In this document: positions 36,733 through 48,400 of the stretch, in pieces
Position numbering within the stretch: the first letter of the stretch is position 1
How the letters are laid out: each line of letters starts with the position of its first letter
Source of the DNA: Sisyra terminalis
Lineage: Eukaryota; Arthropoda; Insecta; Neuroptera; Sisyridae
Direction of reading: 5' to 3'
DNA length: 64,000 bases
NCBI GenBank assembly: GCA_958496175.1
Contig: OY292275.1
Location: 14,942,001 to 15,006,000 of the forward strand
Program-made: the position numbers and the translations under genes
The notes under the pieces: model-generated
Databases searched by the model: none
What the model saw: only the letters and a program-made list of their open reading frames with translations
What the model was told of the DNA's origin: nothing

Positions 36733-39700
36733 GTGTTGGAAAACATCAACGCCGTCATTCATGGAGTAGTGAATTCGATTACCATTCGCCGGCTCGGTCT
36801 TCCAACGATCCATATTCAGAGGATGAAAGTCAGATCAGCCACGATGTTTGCTCAGACGATGACGATCTTTCATCCTCTGACAAATCATATTTGGAATTTG
36901 ACTTGATCGCAGCATGTCACAGTGCCGTCGTCATCTCATCTTCGGAAGACGAAGATAAATCAACATCCACCAACCAAAAGCCAAGCTTCTATCAAATATC
37001 TGGTACGATGGGACAAGGTTCCTCACTTCACAACACGCGGCCGAAACTCTCCCTCACCTGGGTTCTGAAAAATGGTACCAACGATCCAAAACACATTGTT
37101 CCAACCCCCGAACCACCCATCAAGTTTCAATACAGCAAAACACGCCGAAAAAGCCTCGGCAACATAAGCAAGTCAGATCATTTGGATACAATTGCCAAGA
37201 AAAGCGACACATTTATCAAAAAATTAGTGAAACGTGATGAAAGTGTTAGAAGTGCTAAAGTCAAATCTATCAAATCTGACCCTTTAAACAATAAGTACCA
37301 TATAAATTATCCAGAAAAACGTGGCAAAAAAGAACAAAACCCTAAAAATACCGGTGAGTGTAGTAGTGAAAAATCCGTTCAAACTGATAAACAAATCGAT
37401 TCGAACATTTCATCCGAATTTAAAAGTGAAAAAAACTATTATGGAGTTCATTCGGATTTCATCACAAAGCAAGTGGGTAATCCCAACGATGCTCTCAACA
37501 GCTCCAAGACGTACAAATTGGTCGACAAGTGGCAAAAACAAATCGCAACCAAAGAAAATGTATATTGTAAAAAACCAGATATGCGTTATCAGAACCATAT
37601 TAACGCGAAATATGAACTCTATCCAGTTCGCAATACCAAAGAGAACCTAGTGCGAAACGAAGCTTTATCGATTCAGAAAAGAACCGCATCGGAACCAACA
37701 CTGGTTCCTTCATCGGAACGTCAACGTGAAAAACAACGTCATAAAAGGCGATCACGGAGTCGAATTGATCGGCGAATATCAAAATTTGGCTATGATATTG
37801 ATGATATTGATACGTTTTTAACTAAGGTATATGAACTATGCACTTTCTAGTATTATTTTAGCTTAAGATTTAGGATTATTTGTTTTAATCACATCGATGC
37901 TTAGAAAGTTAATTTAAAACTACTTTTGCATAGATATTCTCATGATTTCAGACAAGGGGGACATGCAATTAGAAACAACAATTTATAATTTGAAAAAAAA
38001 TTATTAATGAAAAGAATAGATATTTTACGTAACATTATAATAATATCAACCGTTATCCTACTAGGGATTCAAAAAATTTTCACATTTCAATCAAAAGTAA
38101 TTGGGTTATTAATTTTTGGAAATAGGGAACTTTCTTAAAGACCAATGTTTAGTTTGTTACAAGAAAGCCATAAATGTTGTTAAAAAAATAGTTTGCTTAA
38201 AAATCAAGTTTTTAAGGTACCGCTTTTATAACACTGTTTTATTTATGAAAAATTAGAAATTCCAACTTTATTGTTTCTTGTATATCTTATTGTTTACACG
38301 GTAGTGTCTTCGCTAAGACGAATCAACCAAAGCAGTTTTCTCGAAGTATGTCCTTATATTTTCAGACTTTCATTGCTTTGGTCTGAATAGAACTAGAAAG
38401 CTCAAATCTTCGGGATAAGATATCCTAAGTTTTATTTTTCTAACTTTCATCAAACTTTACTGTTGATTGTTCACATTTTGTTTGTTAATTTTACCAGTTC
38501 ATTATTAGCCATTACAATTTTTTATATATTGTTTCTTTAACCGTTTAGACCAGTGTTTCTTAACCTTTTAAGCTGAAAATAGGTCTCCGCACCCCATTGA
38601 AAAATGATTTTAGTTATTTTAATTTTTAAAAAATACATTTTTTTTGCGAAATTTACTATCAAAAATTTCATATTTTATATTGTAAGAAACTTCTCCCGCA
38701 CCTCCAAGAATACATTCCCCCATCTCCAAGGGTGCGAGCACCACAGGTTAAGAAGCACTGGTTTAAACCTTCGCCCTAAGCACTTATCATATTGCAGATT
38801 TGTTTTAAAGGTTCTTTTGCTCTAACTTTCAAAGTTACTTCATTAAACTGATGAGCAAGCCAACTTTTGTTTTACATTCAATTTGATAGATATATGATAT
38901 ACCTGGTGAATAAAAATGATGAATTATTTATAGTTCGAAAAAATAAAGAGAACTAGGACATTTGGCAAAAAGAAATAAAACTTTACGAAAAATATTTTAC
39001 CTAAAATAAGCTGTCTAGACTCAAAAACTCATAACGTTTTTATTGTTAAAAAGCTATCAAAAAAAAGCCAAATCCCTTGGTACTAACTCTACAAGCTCTA
39101 CATTTTCGTCAAAAAGAAACTGCATTACCTAACATTCAGTATTAAGTGGAAAATGTAGTTACCGTCGGTTAGAGTTAAAGAAGAGTTAAATTTAACAACA
39201 TATTATAAAACTCTAAATATAATGCATAAGTATGTAAACTAAGTCGCTGGTCTTTACTGGTGTGTCATGATAAAGCTCTATGAAACGACCAAGCCACATT
39301 TTTTGACCAAGCTTTAGAGTTTATAGAGTTAAGATTTAAGATTTAAGCAGTTGGCTGTTTATGCAATCTGGTGACTTATTAACATTGAAAGCTTTTTCAA
39401 TGTTAGCTTGAATGTTTTTTCATTATTCTTTGATTTTCAAAATAACCCTTTATACTCTTGATTATTTCATTAATATACAAATGCTGTCATTGTAGATTTT
39501 TTTACTAACAAAAACAGGTGAATTATAATGATTATTTCCAATAATTTACTCCCAAATTCTCCCCACAATAACAATGGGAACAGATGATTTACAATGAGCT
39601 GGTTTCTCATACATCCCTTTCAAATAAAATACGTAGATCAAAAATTGACCCCCAAAACATTTTTGTCTCATATTAAATATTTGAATCATTCGAAGATTCA

Positions 39701-42579
39701 ATTGATAATTACAGTTTTGAAAGAATAATAATCAGATAATCATCTCTCATAATATCATTTAAAAGTATAAACAGCTTTAAAACAGGAGAAAATAAAAGCG
39801 CAAAAATGCCAATGAAACAGCTAGCTAGTGTTTAATTCAAATTTGAAAAAAAACGACTTATTGCTGCAAAAACAAAAATAGCGAAAGGTACTTGATAGAT
39901 ATGGGAAAATATGGTCAATTGGTCATTAATTAAATGTTATTACTGCAAAAATATTTTCGTTATAAACATTCTTTAAGCATTACAAAGCATAAATCATTCT
40001 CACCATTTCCATTATATGATTAAATAAAATCGAAGTGTTTGAGGCGCTGCATCATAGTATGGCCTATATCTAAATATAGAGGCTTTTTCTGATAATCATA
40101 GACAAGTCAATAATCGATCATTAATAATTGTTATCAAACTATTGAACGACGTAAGCATTATTTATTAGTCGAACATTTCCGACTTGTGTATGAATAATGG
40201 CTGTTTCCTCATTTTTGTACTGTTCGCAAAGCTCCTCTAACATAATAATCACATGGCTTGAATAATAATAACAACAACAATAATTCATTGTACCATTCAA
40301 GTTGCCATTTTACAAGTTGAAAAATAACTCCTATTCATTTAACTATTACAAAAAGTTATATCATTTTGATTTATTGAAATTCAAAATAACAGAAAGGATA
40401 TATAGTTACTTTAGAAGTGGGATTTTTTTTTTAAATATTAGAATTTACACATTCTCACCACTTTGGCTTTAATTTTAAAAATAACTTATTAAAAAAAGAA
40501 TTTTAATTCATTTATCACAAACGCAATAAGGATATATGCTCTTCTTTGTACCTACTTAGAGGGTTTTTTATTCAAATTTTCAATTCAGCAAGAGTTCAAA
40601 TTTTAATGGTAATTTATTCACAGTTCTAAGAAACACTCCTTTTGTTTTACTTATCTCTTTTGATATTTGAAATAGAATCTTGGATAGTTTATTATACTTT
40701 ACTCCTCCTTGTCCTGAGTTTTCGTCTTTTACGGTTCATTCTTTCTCAAATCTTTCTCGTAAGTTATCCATATTTTTTTTAACATTCTTTCAACCTTTGC
40801 TCCTTCACTTATCTCTTCTTCGCATGAATTTTCAAGTAATCCTTTACCATTCTAGCCTAATTTAACCATCTTATGAATTTTTTTGAATGCTCTATGTCTC
40901 ATGGCATCTTTTTTTATCTTATTATCATTACAATTTATTAATTTCAGGTATTCAATAATATTTGCTTTGACCTTCCCTTGTATTACTCTCATTATCTTTT
41001 TTCGCAAAGTAGATTCAAATACAAAGACTGAATGTCAATTCGGCAAACAATGTTGAGCTCGATGAGTAGTTATGGAAAACAAAGAAAAATTTGCATATAG
41101 ATGCATTCCAATTGGAAAAATTCAAAACTATAGAGCTACCTAATTTTCCACATTATCTTCCGATGCATAATAAATGTATAAATGCATCACTGTTTATCCC
41201 TACATATTTTTATTGTTTTTGTTTCTAACTCAACATATCCCTGATATTTGGTCCGTAATTTTTATTCCTTCTAGATTTTGTTGTTTCCTGTATTCTCCTC
41301 ATTCTTTTAATAGATAAAACAAAGGTACTATTTAAATGTCCTTACTTTGGTAGCTTATTCTGTAAAAGTTTCACATTTCCGATTTTGGCTTGGAATGTAG
41401 ACCATTGAAGTTATTTTGCTATACTTAAACATAACGGTCAATCTGTTAATTCTAATCTTCACCTCAACCTCATTGCTATCTTTTATTATATTTGGGTTTT
41501 TCTGGATGCCCCCCTCCTAACGAGGTGAAATTTTTATTTTATGATAATAATTATATGAATTATTCAGTATAGTTGGAGAAAATTAAAAGAAGAAGAGATT
41601 TGAGAATACACGATAGTTAAAAATTATATACATATTATATATATAGTTATAAATTATAAATATATATGGAGACTTAAAAAAGCTCTACGATTAAACGCTT
41701 ATGATTTATAACTATTCACTTCTTGAAAAAAAAAACAGGTCTAATAATTAAGTGTTGCGTAGTTAACTAACTTTATTTAAGTTTTGGATGGTTAACTGAA
41801 CGTTTTTGAAGTTTTTAATTACATTCTTTCTTAAAGATATTATATATAGTTGAACAATGAACGCATTAAAGTATTTAATCTTATAAAATATTTGTACGAA
41901 GCTTAATTTTAATCTTAAACAGCATAAATACAATTTCTTTTTAATTTTATAGGCATCTTTGGAGAAACCGGCAAATATTCCCGTCGTACTTTCACATCCA
42001 AGTGTCTTATATCAAACTCAATACGATGGATATCAGGACGAAATTCCTCTACCTCTCGGCATGGTCGTGAATGCCGTTTTCAAAAAAGAGTCCTGGCTTT
42101 ACGTTCAAACCCCACATGGTGAAGAAGGCTACGTCACCTACACAGCATGTCTTCCTCTAGGAATCATTCCCCAAAAAGAAGAATCGAAAATGTCACCGTG
42201 TTGGGAAACGAGCACGGACCTCTTTCCAAAGCCTTGTGGCAACATGACGGACTCAGAAAAGTTAACGCGATCTGAATGTGGCGATTCGCGATGCAAACGT
42301 CGGGTTCGACGTTCTACGTTGTCGACGTGTGGAGAACGGAGTGTCGATAGACTATATCTACGAGCAGCAGCTAATTCAAAAGTTCGCGATGTGAAACGAC
42401 AAACTTTGCTAATTGTTGACGCGGATTATTCAGGAAAGCGAAAAAATACAATCACGGTTTCAGCAGGTGATGTCGTGGCGCTTATAAGCGCCCCTATCAA
42501 GGGATGGTTTTGGGTTCGAGCTCGCGATGGAAGTGAAGGGTTTATTCCAGCAGCAATTGCAGGAAATGGATTTTTATAA
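36733..42579 (+). CDS. SH3-domain adaptor-like protein, two 3' coding exons (5' part missing)
   Basis: Two exons join in frame: 36733-37826 (preceded by TTTTAG, followed by GTATAT) and 41953-42579 (preceded by TTTTATAG, stop TAA at 42577). The first begins with two bases of a split codon, so an upstream coding exon must end in phase 1; I could not find it. About 572 residues are visible. The first exon encodes a polar, Ser/Asp/Lys-rich, probably disordered segment with acidic Ser-Asp runs near its start and an Arg/Ser-rich stretch near its end. The last exon holds two SH3 domains: residues about 9-73 of that exon (WLYVQTPHGEEGYV core) and about 152-208 (ADYSG, GWFWVRARDGSEGFIP), ending almost at the stop. 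SH3 domains bind proline-rich peptides, so an adaptor or scaffold role is likely by family; the partner is unknown. A poly(A) signal AATAAA lies 2 bp after the stop (42581) and another at 42751. I do not recognise the orthologue's name. Confidence 0.88.
37827..41952 (+). other. 4.1-kb intron of the SH3 gene
   Basis: Phase 0, GT...AG. It holds the hAT-type MITE at 38551-38760 and otherwise AT-rich sequence without a supported feature. Confidence 0.8.
38551..38760. mobile_element. hAT-type MITE with 8-bp target duplication, in SH3-gene intron
   Basis: The ends are cagtgtttcttaacc and ggttaagaagcactg. Flanks gtttagac and gtttaaac form an 8-bp duplication with one mismatch, the length expected of hAT elements. 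210 bp, no coding capacity. Confidence 0.75.
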
Positions 42580-43812
42580 AAATAAATGTAAATTTATCGA
42601 TGTATATTTTGTAAATTAATTTATTTCAATTAATGACTTACATCGCTTTCAAATATCTCATCTCAAAATTATGAAAATAATTAAGGCTTTATGAAACGAA
42701 GATAATATTCATTCTACTATGATTTGATATTTAATTTTTGTTTTTAATTCAATAAAAAATTGATTTTTAATACTTTAATACCTTTAGTTAGTTGACAATT
42801 TTCAAAAAAAGTAATTACATACCTTGTGCCACGATGAGTAAAATTAATAAATATTTAAGTTTTTTGTGAGTTATTCTATGTATTATTAATAGTCTACATC
42901 TAAACATTTACCTTAGAAATAAATTATGCCCACTATCCTAGGATATGGTATCAAGCTCAAAAACTTTAGACACTCATAAATTAGTATATTACAACTTTTT
43001 TCGTACAGTGTAGTCGAAAAGCTTGTAAAATTATGAAATGTTACATATTTCTTTCAACAACTTATTTATTTATGGAATCAAACTTACGTAAGCACTAAAA
43101 ATAAGATTAATCTATATCAAATATAAATAACCTTCTTACACCTCCACGAAAATTTCACAAACAATGAATTCCTTAAAAAACAAGGGTCTAAAACAACAAA
43201 AGTCCTTCTCGAATCCCAACTTTTATTGCTAACTTTAAAAATGTAATGTTTATACTACTAATATTTTTGTTCAAACAACATCTTAACTCATTCCTGACCA
43301 AAAACTTTTTTTTAATCCTTTACAATCCTTTTTTTAATCCTTATTCAATTCTCATCGTTCAGGTCAACCCTTTGCTCCAAGGGAGTAAACGGTATTTTTC
43401 CCATGATGTATTATGGTCCCAATTTTTATATTTAACGTCGACATTAGACTTAAATACTATAAGGAGTAAAAAAATTTAGGTATATAGAATAAATTACAAA
43501 ATTTTGAATTTTGTTTTAACCAAATGACCAGAAAGAAATTGATTATTCATTTACCAAAAAAATACAAAATATTTACATGTAGTAAAATTTTATTTGTTAG
43601 ATTATAAGTCTTGTTGTCAACTACTTATTCTTTCATATTGATGATATTATCTTCTGCTTTAAATTTAGCCAATTTTCTTATTTTTGTAAAATGTAAAAAG
43701 AAAACATTTTTTTTTTCTTGTAAAATATAATTTATTAATTTACTCAATTAGTCAAAGATATCTTAAATAAATATTTGTATTTATAAAAAAAAACTTTATA
43801 TTTTTTCCAAAT
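42580..43812. other. Convergent 3' intergenic region between the SH3 gene and THOC6
   Basis: SH3-gene poly(A) signals are at 42581 and 42751. On the minus strand an AATAAA near 43730 would suit THOC6. Nothing else is supported. Confidence 0.5.
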
Positions 43813-44963
43813 TCAATAAAGAGAAATAACTTGATCTCGATAGCTAAAGTTTGTACATATGTCTATTTTGGAACTTGAACCGGCCAAACTCAACACTTTG
43901 GGACTTTCTTGATAGACGGCACTCAAAATTGTTGTCGATGACGATGGAATTTCGGCACAAATTTCACCATTGTAACTAAATTGATAAAACTGCGAAATTT
44001 CACCTCCAGCCATAATACGATCGTCATTGAATTGCACTACGTGAATTCCATTGTCCGATATGGGAAAAACTGTTGTTACATCCAGAGATCGTAAATGCCA
44101 AAGAGATAAACGCGGACCTCCACCACAAAGCTAAAATAAGGAAAGTATTAAGGAAGTATTAATATACTGCGAAGGTTTTTATAATTACTAGCCAATCTTC
44201 ATTAAGGGCAGCAGCTCCAATCCATTTTCCTAAAAGAGGACGGGAAAGTTTATCATTTTGATAAGGTATTATTTGATTAGTTGAGTTTTTAGTTCGAAGA
44301 TCCCATAGCTTGACGTGACCGTCTTCACTTGAAGAAACTAACTGGTTACCACTGAAAATATTTAGTAAGCTATAGTTTTGAAGTTAAAATAGACATATAA
44401 AATCATACAATAAATGTAGGCAATGAATAAAATCAGTATGTTCCGTCATGGAACGAATTAATTTGCCATCTTCTAAACTGAAGACATATATGTTATTATC
44501 TCCACAACCGGCGTACAGCAATCCAACATTCTTATCATAAACAATATAATTCACGTCCGTCTTATCTAAATTATCTTGCTTCGTCGGAATTTGTATTGTC
44601 CATGCTGGTTTTGGATTTTTTGATTTATTCAACAAAACCGTCCAGTCCCATCCACAAATTTCATCCAAACCACCCGACACCAGAAATTGATCTGTGGTTG
44701 CTAAACTACATACTTGAGAACTTCTGCTCTCGAATCGAAGTTTTGGTTTGAAGTTTTCAGGATTTTTTTCATCAGACGGACTCAAAATTTTGTCCAAACT
44801 TAAAATAAAATAAAAATAAATCGAAATACTTTATTAGTTTTGAATAATGGTTAACATACTTAAATCCATGAATTTCACCAAAACTATCGCCGGTAAAGAG
44901 GTATTTTCCTTCCGGAGAAAATGTTTGACTTAAAATTGTATTATAAAATGATTTATCAACCAT
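43813..44963 (-). CDS. THOC6: THO complex subunit 6 (WD40 protein), complete, 4 exons
   Basis: Reading on the minus strand the exons are 44963-44860, 44798-44409, 44351-44189 and 44130-43813, all with GT/AG borders and introns of 56-61 bp. They sum to 975 bp, a 324-aa protein; human THOC6 is about 340 aa. An in-frame TAA lies upstream of the ATG, so the start is well supported. It is a WD40 propeller: visible blades include SSEDGHVKLWDLRT in exon 3, the HTDFIHCL motif at the end of exon 2 and CGGGPRLSLWHLRS at the start of exon 4, all close to the vertebrate protein, as is the C-terminal NFSYRDQVISLY. THOC6 is a subunit of THO/TREX, which couples transcription and splicing to nuclear mRNA export. 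The gene is divergent from SRRM2 (502 bp between start codons) and convergent with the SH3 gene. Identification rests on remembered family sequence, not a search. Confidence 0.95.
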
Positions 44964-45465
44964 ATTTTCTAGGAAAAGCACTTATAAATGTTTATAAACC
45001 TCTCAATGAAATTATTTAACTTTCAGAAAATTAAATTTTAAATCATCTGAAGTTAGTTGCAAATATTGGCGACTAGCGCACCGCCTGTGAAATAAATAAG
45101 TAACTAAAGACGTGGAGATTAAAAAGCGTAGTTTTGTAGTACTTGCAAATATTCAATCAAAATGTTTGATATTTATCTAATACGTTATAAGTAAATAAGA
45201 AGAAAAACAAATAGTAATTTTATTCTACAACGAAAAATAATTTCATCAATTAAATTTTACTGGTAAGTAGTACATACAAAAAAAAATCCTTCCGTCATTG
45301 AAACAGGTCGATAATTTGAGTTGCGCTATTTAGTTCAATACGGCAAGCCTACGATTATTTATAACCTGTCCAACTATCTCAAAATTATAAATATTTTTTA
45401 TAAGATTTTTCTTATTTTACGCGATTAATTTGGGTCTGTTTTGTTTTAAGATATAAATTGGAGAA
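44964..45465. promoter_or_regulatory. Shared divergent promoter region of THOC6 and SRRM2
   Basis: Only 502 bp separate the two start codons and both 5' UTRs must lie here. The stretch has a slightly GC-richer patch near 45065-45095 and another near 45305-45350 in otherwise AT-rich DNA. I see no clear TATA box in a fixed position, as expected for housekeeping genes. Bidirectional promoter function is inferred from gene order only. Confidence 0.6.
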
Positions 45466-48400
45466 ATGTATAATGGAATTGGTCTACAAACGCCCCGCGG
45501 TTCCGGAACAAATGGGCATGTTCAACGAAATTGGGCTTCAGTTCGGAACACTAAAGAAAAAGTGAAATATCGTACGGAGGAAGAAATTTTAGCACTTGAT
45601 GCCGCTTCTAATAAACAGCCAAACCAGGAAATTTTAGATCATGAACGCAAGAGGAAAGTCGAGCTTAAGTGTATCGAGTTTCAAGAGATTTTAGAGGATA
45701 AAGGGTGAGTGCTTTTGTATACATTTGCAAGGAGTATCTTTCGATTAAACATAAAAAAGAAAAAGCTTTGAGTCACTTTTATCTCATTATTAAATCCTTT
45801 TTTATTACATCATTAATTTTAGTCTGGATAAGATAAGAAGTTACAAGAAAAAATGAGGTAGTCAGGGTGTCCACAATCTCTGGAAAGGGGGAAAAACATG
45901 GTAAATTAAGGGAAACTATTCCGAAGTTTATGGAAAACTTTATTTGAGGTATCTCACGATGTTTAGCTACTTTTCAATCCAACATTCGATTTCCCTGAAA
46001 TTTTGTTATACGACTTCTTTCATAATGTTTTCGGGAATTTTTCTTGAATTTTTTAACCAAACGAAAAGGAGTTCATGATAATTTTTTTGAAAACTGTTTT
46101 TTTCAAACTCTTAAATTTTTTGCAGTTAACTCAACCGAGATGTTTTTTTTTCCATTACAATTAAAGTATAAAAAATAGACAAGACCAAATTTTAAGGAAT
46201 TTTCTAGGTTTGATAACTGTTAATTTTTTTTAAACTTAGTTAATACTGATGTTAAGAAAGCTTCCTTTAAACAAAGAAATGTAGCCGCTCTGTTTATTAT
46301 ATAATATTAAAGAAGGTACGACAAGTAAATGCCCTGACATTTAAAATTAAATTAATATAAACTTTAAAATAGACTTATGAGTAAATGTGACATTCAAAGT
46401 TTGCCGTTCTGCATATCATAAAAAATCCTTAGAATATAATATAAGGAGAACGGCAATTTTTCATAAATTTTTCGTTAACAGTATCAGTCTTAATTTTGAT
46501 ACTAATTTGTAATATGCAATAACAAACTGCAAAGATTAATCTTCTTAACAGAGAGATGAAACCTTAAAAGTTAAATCTTAAAAATCAAACTTGTATGTTC
46601 TGTTTCGGTATGACATATATTCATTAAATTTATACTTTTGTTTCCAAACTTTTTAAGAACTCAAATATTGTATTTTACTAGTAACTTCCCGTGAAATATT
46701 CACAGCGCATCATCGCCACAACTGGCAAATGATGAAAACTGGCAATTGAATGAAATTGAAATTACAGATTAAACCATAACAATCAGCTAGTTCAAATTTG
46801 AGACAATGAGTGTATTTCACTCACACGTATGTGTTTTCAACATTACATAAGTTTACCTATTATTATTATGATTAGATTAGATTAATGAATTTAGGAAATT
46901 ACACTTATTTCAACGACACCGTCGAAAACTGTATAGTTATTGAGTTAAAACTAAATTTCTCATTATCTCATTATGTATGCTTAGCTTTTAGGGTTCAAAG
47001 AGATGGCATTTAAAATGAAGGTGAATAAAAATACATAAAAATGTTGTGTCCTTAATTTGGATTTGTAAATTTTAAATCTCTTAACCCTTTGAGTGCAAAC
47101 CGATTTTCTTGATGCTATACTTAAAGTGCCGAAGTATTTTTGCTGATTTTGGAGTAGCTTAGGAAAATAGAAGTGAATTCAAAACTCAAGGAAAACTTTA
47201 TTATATGTGATTTCAAGTTTTTTAATTTATATTAGTCGATTTTTTTTTATAAAATATGAGTTTTGTAAAAGATTAAATTTTCATCTAACAGTGATGTCGC
47301 TGGAAAAGCGCTATCGCGCCTCTGGTACTTTTCGCAGAAGACAGGAAGAGAGCGATAGCGCTTCTTAGCCCTCTGAGAGTTAAAATCGAGAGACACACTG
47401 CTTCTCTATTATCTATCCACTCGAATATCGAGTTCCATATTCTATTCAGTATAACCGAAAAGAAAACGTAATTACGTTTACTTTACACATTAATTATTTT
47501 ATTAACTTTTCATTTGCTTCATTTCCCTTAATCTGCACCGCTTTCTGTGATTTGATAATCATTTCAACTTTTCAACGGAGAAAATGGAAAAGAATGTTCT
47601 ATTATATGGTTTAGACCTATTTGAAAAGTAGTGCACTACCTTCTTCCTCTGTCCAATTCGTAAATTGTAGTCCTAAAGTTTTGATTTATGACCTTTTTCC
47701 GTGGCTTTTTTCCATTTGAAATGTATAAAATTCTTCAGACAAATGTAGTTTTTTTTTTCGTTTTTTCAGACCATAAGGTAATGCACGTTCACTAATGACA
47801 CTGTCTACTATTTGTTAGTTTAAACTTCAGTAGATCAAAAATTGATTAAATTTAATATATATTTAAAACGGAATTGGGTTCTGATTTTATAATTAGTTGT
47901 CGACTGATTTGTAAAATTTCCAATTTTTGTAAATCCTTTCAATCAATCATCAATCCTAATTTGCATAATGAAAAAATAATTTGATTCTTTCTTTTATAAA
48001 AAAAAGTTTACGACATGACTTCATTGCGTTATTTTTATGTTAACATTTATTTATGTAAAATAAATAGTGGAAAAACTATAAAAAAGTGGAAATTATTCAT
48101 ATGTAAAACGAATAAGAATGTAGCATAGTTAAATCCCTGATGAAAACTCTATACAAAGAAGTAACAACCAGTACAGTTGTAATAGTTATCCTCCAAGAAG
48201 ATTCATGAATGTGTAATTAAGAAAATCCGATTTTTTCCGTAATTACCATAACAATTTGAATAATAGGACGTTGAAACTGTTTCAACCCCGTTAACGAGAC
48301 GTACACGATACAAAAAGAATGGAGCCGTTTGATCGACCCTCTATAAATTAGGGTTACTGAAGCAGATCGTATATGAAATCAAACCCCCAAGCCCCCTAAC

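Noticed and set aside
45866..46060. cagggtgtccacaatctctgg repeat at the start of SRRM2 intron 1 as a defined transposon
   Set aside because: It resembles the end of a known kind of MITE, but I could not find a matching opposite end.
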